64,000 nt of DNA from Geothrix sp. (GTDB lineage: Bacteria > Acidobacteriota > Holophagae > Holophagales > Holophagaceae), in NCBI GenBank assembly GCA_030681515.1, contig JAUXSE010000022.1, forward strand, positions 22,408 to 86,407, written 5' to 3'. The number at the start of each line of letters is the position of its first letter. The stretch's first letter is position 1. Position numbers and translations under genes: made by a program. Positions 27,580 through 34,931 of the stretch are shown one piece after another. The notes beneath the pieces are model-generated. The model did not search any database and was not told the origin of the DNA. It saw only the letters and a list, made by a program, of their open reading frames with translations.

Positions 27580-28131
27580 TCAGAACACCTGCGCGATGGG
27601 CCCGGGGGCGGTCTTGTCCTGGTGGTGCAGCAGGATCAGATACCAGCCCAGGGCCGCGAGCAGGGGTACCCGGGGGCTGAAGTGGCCCGCGGGCGTGACC
27701 TCGACCTCGGCCTGGATCCGGTGGGGCCCGGGGCCGGTCTCCAGATCGGGTTCGAGTTTGAGGGTGATCAGCACCTCGCCGCCGTCGCCACGGAAGGACC
27801 AGACCGCCGAGCCCAGGCCCTCATGGCGCCAGTGGAAGGTCACGCCATTCGTGAACTGGAGCTGGCCATGGCCCAGCAGGCCCGGGTGGAACACGGCGAG
27901 GTCCAGATCGGAGTCCTCCTCCCGCAGGTGGACGGTGGGGCGGAGGAACCCGGCCTGCTGGAGGGTCCAGTGTCCTTCCACGGTCTCGACGGTGGCCAGG
28001 GTCCGGCACGGCGATCCGAAGGACAGCGCCGCCAGGAGATCCTCCCCGGCCCACAGCTCGTACCGGGGGCCGCCGGCCACGGGATCCTTCCATTCGAGGG
28101 ACGATGCGGTGGTATTGCTGATCGGCTTCAT
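27580..28131 (-). CDS. Conserved hypothetical protein
   Basis: 183 residues, no signal peptide and no clear membrane span except a hydrophobic patch near the end (LLAALGWYLILLHHQDK). The sequence is beta-rich: LEWKDPVAGGPRYELWAGEDLLAALSF, VETVEGHWTLQQAGF, LQFTNGVTFHWRH, SAVWSFRGDGGEVL. It reads like a single beta-barrel sheet protein of the kind seen among high-GC acidobacterial hypotheticals; a distant tubby/LURP-one-like fold is possible but not shown. It is followed by the alcohol dehydrogenase in the same direction, 79 bp away. Confidence 0.7.
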   Translation of the reverse strand: MKPISNTTASSLEWKDPVAGGPRYELWAGEDLLAALSFGSPCRTLATVETVEGHWTLQQAGFLRPTVHLREEDSDLDLAVFHPGLLGHGQLQFTNGVTFHWRHEGLGSAVWSFRGDGGEVLITLKLEPDLETGPGPHRIQAEVEVTPAGHFSPRVPLLAALGWYLILLHHQDKTAPGPIAQVF

Positions 28132-28272
28132 GGCTCCCCCATCCTGCGGAATGAGATCCGCGCCACCCCAAAGGTAGGCCCCGAAACGATGGCGGGCAGG
28201 GCCCGGTCAGAAGACCTCAAGAGACCCCCTGCCCCGCCCCGGCACGGCACGATCTCACTCAGCAGGGAATCC

Positions 28273-28476
28273 AGTGGCGCGTCCCCGAGGTGTCTTGAAT
28301 GTTTTCGGCACTCCGAGACGCGCCACTTGCCGGGGGTTCGGGGGCGCGGCATGGCGCCACCGAGGGGTGACAGCCCGAAAAGCATGGCTTTTCGGGCGCC
28401 AAAGGGGGCTTGCCCCCATGGGGTGCGACATCCCCAGCAATAAGTTAATTTAAGGAAGTCAGGGGATGTCGCACCC
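28273..28476. repeat. Palindrome-rich intergenic module A (multiple hairpins)
   Basis: It opens with an 11-bp inverted repeat (AGTGGCGCGTC at 28273-28283, complement at 28317-28327). A G-rich stretch, the block GGGGTGACAGCCC, an 11-bp stem with three-base loop (GCCCGAAAAGC, 28373-28397) and GGGGGC-TT-GCCCCC follow. It closes with a 15-bp inverted repeat, GGGTGCGACATCCCC at 28421-28435 and its complement at 28462-28476, around an AT-rich spacer. The last arm overlaps the final codons of the methyltransferase gene. Part of the same vocabulary recurs at the right edge of the window. Apart from this module the 28132-28458 gap holds nothing I can name. Confidence 0.65.
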
Positions 28477-29253
28477 GCCCCCCATCTGGAACATCAGGAT
28501 CGCCCCGGCGGCGGCCACATTGAGGCTGTCCATGCCGGAGGCCATGGGAATGGCCACGGCGCGGTCGCAGCGGGCCAGCTGGCCTTCGTCCAGGCCCGTA
28601 TCCTCGGGCCCCATCACCAGGGCACAACGGGGTGCGGGCCGCCAGCTCCGGGCATCCTCCGCGCCCGGCGCCAGGGCCGCGGCGATGATCTCGGACGCCG
28701 GATCCGACGCCTTCCAGTCGGCGAGGGGTCCCCAGGGATCCTCCACCCGCCACACGGGAATCCGCCACACGGCGCCCATGGAGACCCGCACGGTGCGTCG
28801 GCTCCACAACCCGGGCCCGGGGCCTGCCAGCACGCCGTCCAACCCCAGGGCCGCGGCGCTGCGCAGCAGCAGGCCCAGGTTCTCGCTGTCGTACAGGCGC
28901 GGCAGCACCAGCAGGCGCCGGACCGCGAGCAGGGCCGCTGCGGGTGGCGGCGAGGGCACCTGGGCGCAGGCCATGAGGCCCCGGTGGAAGGGGAAGCCCG
29001 CCAGTTCCGATAGGGCCGCGGGCTCCGCCGTCAGCAGATCGGTCCCCGGGGGAAGCCGGTCGCGGATCTCCGCCGCCGCGGTGGTCGTGGCGGCCACGGA
29101 GATCACCCTCATGCGGCCCGCCCGAGCCGCCGCCAGCAGATCCTCCACCAGGATCCGTCCCTCCGCGATGAAGCAGGTCCCATGCTCCGGGTGTTCCCGC
29201 GTGCTGGCGAAGCGCAGGTCTCGGTAGGGGTCCCAGGGATCGAAGGCGGTCAT
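28459..29253 (-). CDS. TrmH/SpoU-family RNA 2'-O-methyltransferase
   Basis: 264 residues. An N-terminal substrate-binding part (FIAEGRILVEDLLAA) is followed by the SPOUT knot motifs: LPRLYDSENLGLLLRSAAALG (motif 1, with Asn), ALVMGPEDTGLDEGQLARCD (motif 2) and AVAIPMASGMDSLNVAAAGAILMF (motif 3). It should methylate a ribose in tRNA or rRNA using SAM; the target base cannot be told. The last residues GGGCDIP are encoded inside an arm of palindromic module A, so the C-terminus may have been reshaped by that element. Confidence 0.9.
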   Translation of the reverse strand: MTAFDPWDPYRDLRFASTREHPEHGTCFIAEGRILVEDLLAAARAGRMRVISVAATTTAAAEIRDRLPPGTDLLTAEPAALSELAGFPFHRGLMACAQVPSPPPAAALLAVRRLLVLPRLYDSENLGLLLRSAAALGLDGVLAGPGPGLWSRRTVRVSMGAVWRIPVWRVEDPWGPLADWKASDPASEIIAAALAPGAEDARSWRPAPRCALVMGPEDTGLDEGQLARCDRAVAIPMASGMDSLNVAAAGAILMFQMGGGCDIP

Positions 29254-29468
29254 GGGAACAGCGTAGCCCTGGCGTGGGTTCAGGCCGAATCGCCCCGCAA
29301 TACGTCAAGAAAGATTGATGCCAATACCAACCGGCTAATTTCAATAACACACCTTGACATCTCAACAGCCAGACTCACCCTTTAATTCCGTCTGTTTGTT
29401 GGTCCTTTAAAGATTCCGAGCCTTATTCCTGCCTTTTTTTTCTAAGTCATTGATTCTCACCACAATCT
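29254..29468. other. AT-richer gap at the left border of the exopolysaccharide locus
   Basis: This 215-bp gap is clearly poorer in GC than its surroundings, with T-runs near 29436. A TTGACA hexamer at 29354-29359 and TTTAAT at 29381 are 21 bp apart, too far for a standard promoter, so no confident promoter is called. It probably holds the start site for the rightward locus. Confidence 0.4.
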
Positions 29469-31586
29469 ATGGAGTTTTCCTTGGGAATGCATGTCCCTTC
29501 GCTCCGCAACAGGGTGTACTCGGCTCTCCGTTCCGCCGTTGGACCCCGGTTCGATTCGCTTCTTCTCCAAGCCAGGGCCCTGGTGGCGCGGACCTGCTCA
29601 CGTCCAGGTGTCCGGCAAGCGGTGAAACTGGTGCTTGATGCGGGCTTGGCCGCACTTGCCTGGGCCGTAGCTTTCAGCCTCGTCCGGGTGCACCTTCCTC
29701 ACGCCACCTCGGTCCTGGCATGGGTCTGCTTCGCAATGGCGCTGAATCTCGCATTCCAGCACACCCGCCAGCACTACCGGCTCACGGGCATCGAGGAGGT
29801 CAGATCCCTCCTGTTGAGCATGGCGGTGATGATCGCGGTCGTCCTGGGGTCCTACCAGATAGGCAGCTACTTCAACCTGGTGGTCGAACATCCGAGGATC
29901 ACGCTGGCGGCAGGCCTGCTCACCTCGCTGACCTGGCTCATGGTGCGCGCCGCTTCCGTGGCCTACTTCCAACGCCGGGTTTTCCAGGAATACTCACAGC
30001 ACCCCCGCGATGGGCATCCCTCGGCTTCTGAATCGGTCCACCGGACCCTCATCGTGGGCGCGGGTCAGGCCGGGGCCATGCTTTGCCATGAGCTCCGTGC
30101 GAACCCGCAACTGAACTGCCATGTGGTCGGATTCGTGGATGACTCGCTTGAAAAACAGGGGGTGAGGATCCAGGGTGTGCCGGTGTTGGGGCATTCCAAG
30201 CTGCTTCCAACCTTCATCCAGGAGACCGCCGCGACCCAGGTGATCCTGGCCATGCCCAGCGCCCCCGGTTCCCGGATCCGGGAATTGGCATCCATCCTTC
30301 AAGCCGAAGGTGTCCGGGTGAAGACCTTGCCCAGCATGTTGAGCGTTCTGGGGAGCAAGGACTGGAAGCCGGAGCTCCGCGACATCGCCATCGAGGACCT
30401 TCTCCGGCGGGAGCCGGTCAGCCTGGATCTGGGGTCCATCCGCCAGGAACTGGAGCACTCGGTGGTGCTCATCACGGGTGCCGGGGGATCCATCGGCAGC
30501 GAGCTGGCGCGGCAGGTGGCGACTTTCCATCCATCCCACCTGGTCCTGCTTGGCCGCGGCGAGAACAGCCTCTGGGAAGTGGAACGGGAGATCCGCCGGC
30601 TGTTCCCCAGGCAGCGCCTCGAAGTGGAGCTCTGCGATATCCGGAATCCCGTCCGCCTTCAGCGGGTCTTTGAGGCCTGGCACCCCAAAACCGTGTTCCA
30701 TGCCGCCGCGCACAAGCACGTCCCCTTCCTTGAAAGGCACCCGGAGGAGGCCGTTGAGAACAACATCTTCGGCACACTCAACATCCTCCAGGCGGCCCTG
30801 GCCATCGGAACCACCACATTCGTCAATGTGTCCACCGACAAGGCGGTGAACCCCACCAGCGTGCTGGGGATCACCAAGCGCATCGCGGAATTCCTCGTCT
30901 TGAGGGCCGCCGCCGACGCAAAGGCAGGATGCCGATACGTGAGTGTCCGGTTCGGGAATGTCCTGGGCAGCCGGGGAAGCGTGATTCCCCTGTTCCATGA
31001 TCAGATCCGCCACGGGGGCCCCATCACGGTGACCCATCCCGACATGACCCGGTATTTCATGACCATTCCTGAAGCGAGCCAGCTGGTGCTCCAGGCGGGC
31101 ATGTTGGGACAGACGGGCAAGGTCTTCGTGCTGGACATGGGAGAACCCGTCCGGATCGTGGACCTTGCCATGGACATGGCCCGTCTTTCCGGGCTCAGGC
31201 CAGGCTACGACATTGATATCCAGTTCACGGGTGTCCGCCCAGGCGAGAAGCTTTATGAAGAGCTCTTCACGGACCAGGAGCAGAGCCGGTCGGATGTTCA
31301 CGCGAAGGTCTTTGAAGCCATCCCGGACCAGCGGGATCGGGCGGTCCTGGACCGGGTGCTCCGATCCCTGAGGGACGCCTTGAACCTTCCCGACGGATCC
31401 CGGCAGCAGGCCATCCTCCATGGCTTCCTGGAACTGGTGCCCACCTACCGTCCTTCCCTCGCGGGATTGGGGAAACACCTCGCGGAATCGCTTCCCGGCC
31501 CCGGGAGCAGACCACCGAAACCTGTGCCACCCCCCACGATCCGTGTCCGGCGGCCCTCCCTTCCGATCGCGCAACTGCAGTCCTGA
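29469..31586 (+). CDS. Membrane-bound nucleotide-sugar 4,6-dehydratase (PglF/CapD/WbpM type)
   Basis: 705 residues. About four transmembrane helices (residues 55-165) are followed by a first Rossmann-like region (TLIVGAGQAGAML, about 193-205) and a catalytic extended SDR domain with GAGGSIGSE (337-345). AAAHKHVPFLE and STDKAVNPTSVLGITKR give the catalytic lysine (about 470); the usual tyrosine of YxxxK is missing, as is normal for this group. PGEKLYEELF lies near the end, then a Pro-rich tail. It dehydrates UDP-GlcNAc or a related sugar at the inner membrane, giving a 4-keto-6-deoxy intermediate that the DegT aminotransferase in this locus could use. Confidence 0.92.
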   Translation: MEFSLGMHVPSLRNRVYSALRSAVGPRFDSLLLQARALVARTCSRPGVRQAVKLVLDAGLAALAWAVAFSLVRVHLPHATSVLAWVCFAMALNLAFQHTRQHYRLTGIEEVRSLLLSMAVMIAVVLGSYQIGSYFNLVVEHPRITLAAGLLTSLTWLMVRAASVAYFQRRVFQEYSQHPRDGHPSASESVHRTLIVGAGQAGAMLCHELRANPQLNCHVVGFVDDSLEKQGVRIQGVPVLGHSKLLPTFIQETAATQVILAMPSAPGSRIRELASILQAEGVRVKTLPSMLSVLGSKDWKPELRDIAIEDLLRREPVSLDLGSIRQELEHSVVLITGAGGSIGSELARQVATFHPSHLVLLGRGENSLWEVEREIRRLFPRQRLEVELCDIRNPVRLQRVFEAWHPKTVFHAAAHKHVPFLERHPEEAVENNIFGTLNILQAALAIGTTTFVNVSTDKAVNPTSVLGITKRIAEFLVLRAAADAKAGCRYVSVRFGNVLGSRGSVIPLFHDQIRHGGPITVTHPDMTRYFMTIPEASQLVLQAGMLGQTGKVFVLDMGEPVRIVDLAMDMARLSGLRPGYDIDIQFTGVRPGEKLYEELFTDQEQSRSDVHAKVFEAIPDQRDRAVLDRVLRSLRDALNLPDGSRQQAILHGFLELVPTYRPSLAGLGKHLAESLPGPGSRPPKPVPPPTIRVRRPSLPIAQLQS

Positions 31587-31734
31587 CGGGGGACCCTGGT
31601 GGACCCGTCATCACCTTTCGCGACGCAAGTCGGGCCCGTGGTCCGAAGCCTTTGAGGGAATTGCGGGAATGCAGGATGTCGAGTGATAGCATGAACCACT
31701 AAGTGCCAATAGTGGTGCGGATTTCAGAAGCTTT

Positions 31735-31759
31735 TTTGACCCTTCATGATCCGGTCAAA
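31735..31759. promoter_or_regulatory. Inverted repeat in front of the LytTR-fusion gene
   Basis: TTTGACC at 31735 pairs with GGTCAAA ending at 31759, 25-49 bp before the start codon; a second small inverted repeat (ACCACTA/TAGTGGT) lies 30 bp further up. Either could be an operator or mRNA hairpin for the regulator gene. No assignment to a known binding protein is made. Confidence 0.3.
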
Positions 31760-31783
31760 TTTGATTTCCCGTTTGGAGTGTTC

Positions 31784-33226
31784 ATGCGCATCGGCTTCCT
31801 GGGACTCGGAGACATGGGCACGCCCATGGCCCGGAATCTCCTGCGGCTGGGGCACACGGTCACCGTCTACAACCGCACTCCGGGGAAAGCCGAAGCTCTG
31901 ATCGCTGATGGGGCGAGGGAATCCACCACCGTGGCCGAAGCCGTGATGGACGCGGAGGTGGCCATCACCATGCTCGCGGATAGCGTGGCCGTGGCGTCGG
32001 TGGTCTATGGTCCCGCGGGGCTGCTCCAGCACCTGCCTCCCAAAAGCATCCACCTCTGCATGAGCACCATCGAAGTCCAGGTCTCCGCCGAACTGGCCTC
32101 GGCCCATGCCCAGGCTGACCAGGGCTATGTGGCGGCTCCCATCTTCGGGAGGGCCGGCGCTGCGGCCTCCCGCCGCATTTGGATCATGGCCGGAGGACCT
32201 GAACCCCTGGTGAACCGGTGCCTCCCCATCTTCGTCGCCCTGGGAAAGGGCCTTACGCGCGTGGGTCCCAAGGCCGCACTCGCCCACGCCCTCAAGCTGA
32301 GTGGCGTCGCGCTCTCGGAGGCCATGGAGAAGGCCCTCTCAGAGATTGTCGCTTCCTGCGAGAAGGCGGGAATGGCTCCTGCCGACTACCTCCGGTTTCT
32401 GAACACGGAGACCTTCAAGTTCCCGCTGGTGGATGCCTTCAGCGGCGTCATGATCCCGGGCTCCCTCGACCCGCCAGATCCCTCCCGGGATCTCGCGGCC
32501 AATGAATGGCTGATGGCCCTTGAGGCCTCGAATGGATTGGGCACGACCCACCCGGTGGCAGATCCGCCCAAGACCCGGATCCAAGCCGCCGGTACCCGGG
32601 GCATGAGGGGAGAGGATCCGGCGGCCCTGTCCCGGGCCTCCCGCATGGAGACAGGATGGGTAGGGAGCCCTGCCCTGGGTCTGAAACCGGTTCCGCCCGC
32701 GCCACCCCCTTCGCCCCTGGACGGGCGCCACACGCCGGACCCGGAAAGGGCCGCTGATCCGAAGGGCACCCTGCTCAAACGGATGGTGAAGCCCCGGCCT
32801 GTTCCTCCCCCCGCGGAGGTGGCTGCACACGCCTCGCCCGATCAGAAGGCGGGCACCCCCACCGGCGGCATCGCCGGGCCCCCGCAGGTGGACCCTTTTC
32901 ACACCTTCACCGCCACGGATGGCGGATCCCAGGTGACGCTGCATCTGGACCAGACCAGCCATTTCGAGGCGATCAAAGGCCAGGTTTGGGCCTGGTCCCA
33001 CGGAAAGCGCTACAAAACGCCCTGGGGCAACCTGGGCGAAGTGGAGTTGGCCTTCAGGCACATCCTGTTCCTGTTGATCCAGCGCCACATCCTGCTGCGG
33101 CCCGAGGCCACCCTCGACTTTCAGCCCACTTTTGGCGGAGGAGCGAAGGCGCGGGTTGGTGAAAACCTGGAACTCAGTGTCAGCCGGGCCGCCGCACCCC
33201 GACTCAAGGAGTTGCTGGGATTGTGA
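31784..33226 (+). CDS. Beta-hydroxyacid-dehydrogenase-like domain fused to a LytTR DNA-binding domain
   Basis: 480 residues in three parts. Residues 1-290 are a 3-hydroxyisobutyrate/6-phosphogluconate dehydrogenase-like domain: GLGDMGTPMARNLL with NADP-type YNRTP, the helical half with Lys171 (ALKLSG), and the usual family end (NGLGTTHPVAD). Two catalytic-site features are altered: the DAPVSGG loop reads AAPIFGR, and the Asn four residues after the lysine is Val. Residues 300-365 are a Pro-rich linker. Residues 378-480 fit LytTR: FEAIKGQVWAWSHGKRYKT, LIQRHILLRPEA, FGGGAKARV, LSVSRAAAPRLKELLGL. The whole looks like a transcription factor sensing NAD(P)H or a metabolite (inference). GGAG precedes ATG 31784. 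Confidence 0.8.
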   Translation: MRIGFLGLGDMGTPMARNLLRLGHTVTVYNRTPGKAEALIADGARESTTVAEAVMDAEVAITMLADSVAVASVVYGPAGLLQHLPPKSIHLCMSTIEVQVSAELASAHAQADQGYVAAPIFGRAGAAASRRIWIMAGGPEPLVNRCLPIFVALGKGLTRVGPKAALAHALKLSGVALSEAMEKALSEIVASCEKAGMAPADYLRFLNTETFKFPLVDAFSGVMIPGSLDPPDPSRDLAANEWLMALEASNGLGTTHPVADPPKTRIQAAGTRGMRGEDPAALSRASRMETGWVGSPALGLKPVPPAPPPSPLDGRHTPDPERAADPKGTLLKRMVKPRPVPPPAEVAAHASPDQKAGTPTGGIAGPPQVDPFHTFTATDGGSQVTLHLDQTSHFEAIKGQVWAWSHGKRYKTPWGNLGEVELAFRHILFLLIQRHILLRPEATLDFQPTFGGGAKARVGENLELSVSRAAAPRLKELLGL

Positions 33227-33245
33227 TGGGCTGGCCTGGGTCTAG

Positions 33246-33512
33246 GAGCGTGTCCAAGTAATGGGTGGGGGCTGCACTGGGGCGCCAGCCGAGGGAGGCA
33301 AGGAAGGCGACGAAGGCCCTGGTGGTTCCAAGGACGAGGAGCCTGACGCAGCATCCCGACGGCTGCCGCCCCAGCCCGAAGGGTTGATGGCAAAGGGCCC
33401 CCATGCGGCGTCACCGGGCTGGAACGGTGAACCCGCACCGCCCTGCGCCCGCTTCCTGGCCTGGTAGCCCTTTGCCATCAATGCAGCCCCTGTCGATTAC
33501 TTGGACACGCTC
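33246..33512. mobile_element. MITE-like non-autonomous element with 17-bp terminal inverted repeats and CTAG flanks
   Basis: The ends GAGCGTGTCCAAGTAAT (33246-33262) and its exact complement (33496-33512) bound 267 bp. CTAG stands directly outside both ends (33242-33245 and 33513-33516), consistent with a 4-bp target duplication, though CTAG being palindromic it may belong to the repeats. Inside is a second 14-bp inverted repeat (TTGATGGCAAAGGG at 33384-33397 and 33468-33481). No transposase motif is found in any frame. The terminal sequence resembles ends of known insertion sequences carrying GAGCGTGTCCAAGTA. It sits between the LytTR-fusion gene and the two-component genes. Confidence 0.75.
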
Positions 33513-33621
33513 CTAGTTCTGGACCCAACTCGTGCCACGGGGCCGAGGCAGTAGCGAGTGAATGAAAAAACCGCCACCTGCCGATGGAATTTGGTAGATT
33601 AGCGTATGGGGGGAGGGTCCC

Positions 33622-33726
33622 ATGCATGGTGAGCGAGTCCGGTTCCGGTTGCTCGAAGTACTGGCCCTTGGAACGATCTGCCCGCTGATCGGCTCCATGT
33701 GGGGTACCGCTAGCGATGCCAGGTGA
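33622..33726 (+). CDS. Possible 34-residue leader or small membrane peptide upstream of the histidine kinase
   Basis: ATG 33622 stands behind GGGGGGAGGG, the best ribosome site in this stretch. It encodes MHGERVRFRLLEVLALGT followed by a hydrophobic run and ends at TGA 33724-33726, eleven bases inside the kinase reading frame. A basic start and a hydrophobic middle would suit a small membrane peptide, but its main effect may be translational coupling to the kinase, whose own ATG has no ribosome site. Composition alone does not prove expression. Confidence 0.45.
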   Translation: MHGERVRFRLLEVLALGTICPLIGSMWGTASDAR

Positions 33727-34924
33727 CAACGTTGCGCACGACCTGATTCCCGGGAGTACTTTTGTGAACCCGAGCGATTCATTCCCCATCCAGTCCCAAC
33801 CCGGCATCTCACAGCGGCATGGATTCACTGAATCCGAATCCGAAAGCATGTTGCGAGATTTGATTCTCCTTGCCGCGACCTTTACCGGCGCCATCACGGC
33901 ATTGGCGCTGCGTGACGAAACGGGCATCTGGTACCGGGATGACAGCGGTCTCAACGCTGAACAACAGGCGGCGCTTGAGGCAGCCATGTCCCAAGGCTTG
34001 ACCCTTGAATCGAGCGGCCGCCTGCTGCAGGAGCATGGGATCCAGGTCGTCGAGGCCGTGCCACTGGTGGATCTCTACCACCGTACCATCGGCACCTTGT
34101 GCGTGTTATCCCCTTCCCCGCTCACGCTATCGGCGAGCCATCGGGATGGCCTCGAACTGGTGGCCGGCCATATCCAGACACTCCTGGCAGCGGATCGGCA
34201 ACAGATGGAGCTGCGTGCCACACCTCGTGCTCCGTCCGCCGCCTCCTTTGTGCCAGGCCTCGTCCATGAGCTGGGAAGTTTCATTTTTGGGATCTCGGCG
34301 AACCTCGATGCCTTCGAGGCGAGGTTCGCCGGGATGGATGATGTCAGCAAATACGGAGCCAGCATCCGGAGAAGCCTGGATCGAATGAGCGCCTTCATCC
34401 AGGAGTTGAGAGAATACGCGGATCCGCGGCGGTACTCATGGACCGCGCGCGAATTGGAACCCCTGCTGCGGGAGGCCATCGAACACCACAATCCCATGGC
34501 CGCGAAGAACCACGTAGATCTCCACCTCCATGTCGAGGGGCCCTTGCCTACGCTCAATGTGGACGAACTGAGTCTCCGGTCGGCCTTCATCCGCGTGATT
34601 GATCTTGTCTTGCGGCAGGAAGAAGCGGGCGGTCGCGTCGTGCTCCATGTCGAGAAGCGCCTCCTGGGTGAGAGGCTCGTGATCTGCGGACACCTGGATG
34701 GTTCCAGCTTGAAACTCAAGGATGTGGATCCAGCCCGCCTATTCGAACCCTTCTACTTCCGGGCGTCCGGATTTGGCCGCCTTGCCCTGCCTGGGGCCAG
34801 GCGAGTCCTGGAATCCCACGGAGGGAACCTCACGGCAGGTCCCGGACCCGAAGGAGGCATGAGGATCAGCTTCATGTTGCCCGTGGTACTGACCTATCCT
34901 TTGCAATCAGCCAGCCAATCTTGA
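33716..34924 (+). CDS. Histidine-kinase-like protein with GAF-type sensor and degenerate ATPase domain
   Basis: 402 residues, cytoplasmic, no membrane helix. Residues 45-160 look like a GAF-type domain (TALALRDETGIWYRDDSG, VVEAVPLVDLYHRTIGTLCVLS). The phosphoacceptor helix is FVPGLVHELGSFIFGI with His184. The ATPase domain is eroded: the N-box (DELSLRSAFIRVIDLVLRQ) has no Asn, and GHLDGSSL stands where DxGxG should be, while the F-box (RLFEPFY) and part of G2 (GFGRLALPG) survive. Such a protein may act as phosphatase or pseudokinase, or depend on another kinase. It is eight bases ahead of the NtrC-type regulator. The start is uncertain; GTG/ATG alternatives lie downstream. Confidence 0.72.
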   Translation: MPGDNVAHDLIPGSTFVNPSDSFPIQSQPGISQRHGFTESESESMLRDLILLAATFTGAITALALRDETGIWYRDDSGLNAEQQAALEAAMSQGLTLESSGRLLQEHGIQVVEAVPLVDLYHRTIGTLCVLSPSPLTLSASHRDGLELVAGHIQTLLAADRQQMELRATPRAPSAASFVPGLVHELGSFIFGISANLDAFEARFAGMDDVSKYGASIRRSLDRMSAFIQELREYADPRRYSWTARELEPLLREAIEHHNPMAAKNHVDLHLHVEGPLPTLNVDELSLRSAFIRVIDLVLRQEEAGGRVVLHVEKRLLGERLVICGHLDGSSLKLKDVDPARLFEPFYFRASGFGRLALPGARRVLESHGGNLTAGPGPEGGMRISFMLPVVLTYPLQSASQS

Positions 34925-34931
34925 GGGTTCC

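Noticed and set aside
28421..28476. Integron attC-like site
   Set aside because: The hairpin lacks the GTTRRRY/RYYYAAC core pair and no integrase is near.
29354..29386. Sigma-70 promoter TTGACA...TTTAAT
   Set aside because: The spacing is 21 bp, outside the working range, and no alternative -10 fits.
33261..33467. Short open frames inside the MITE-like element
   Set aside because: No transposase DDE or HUH motif in any frame and no ribosome site.
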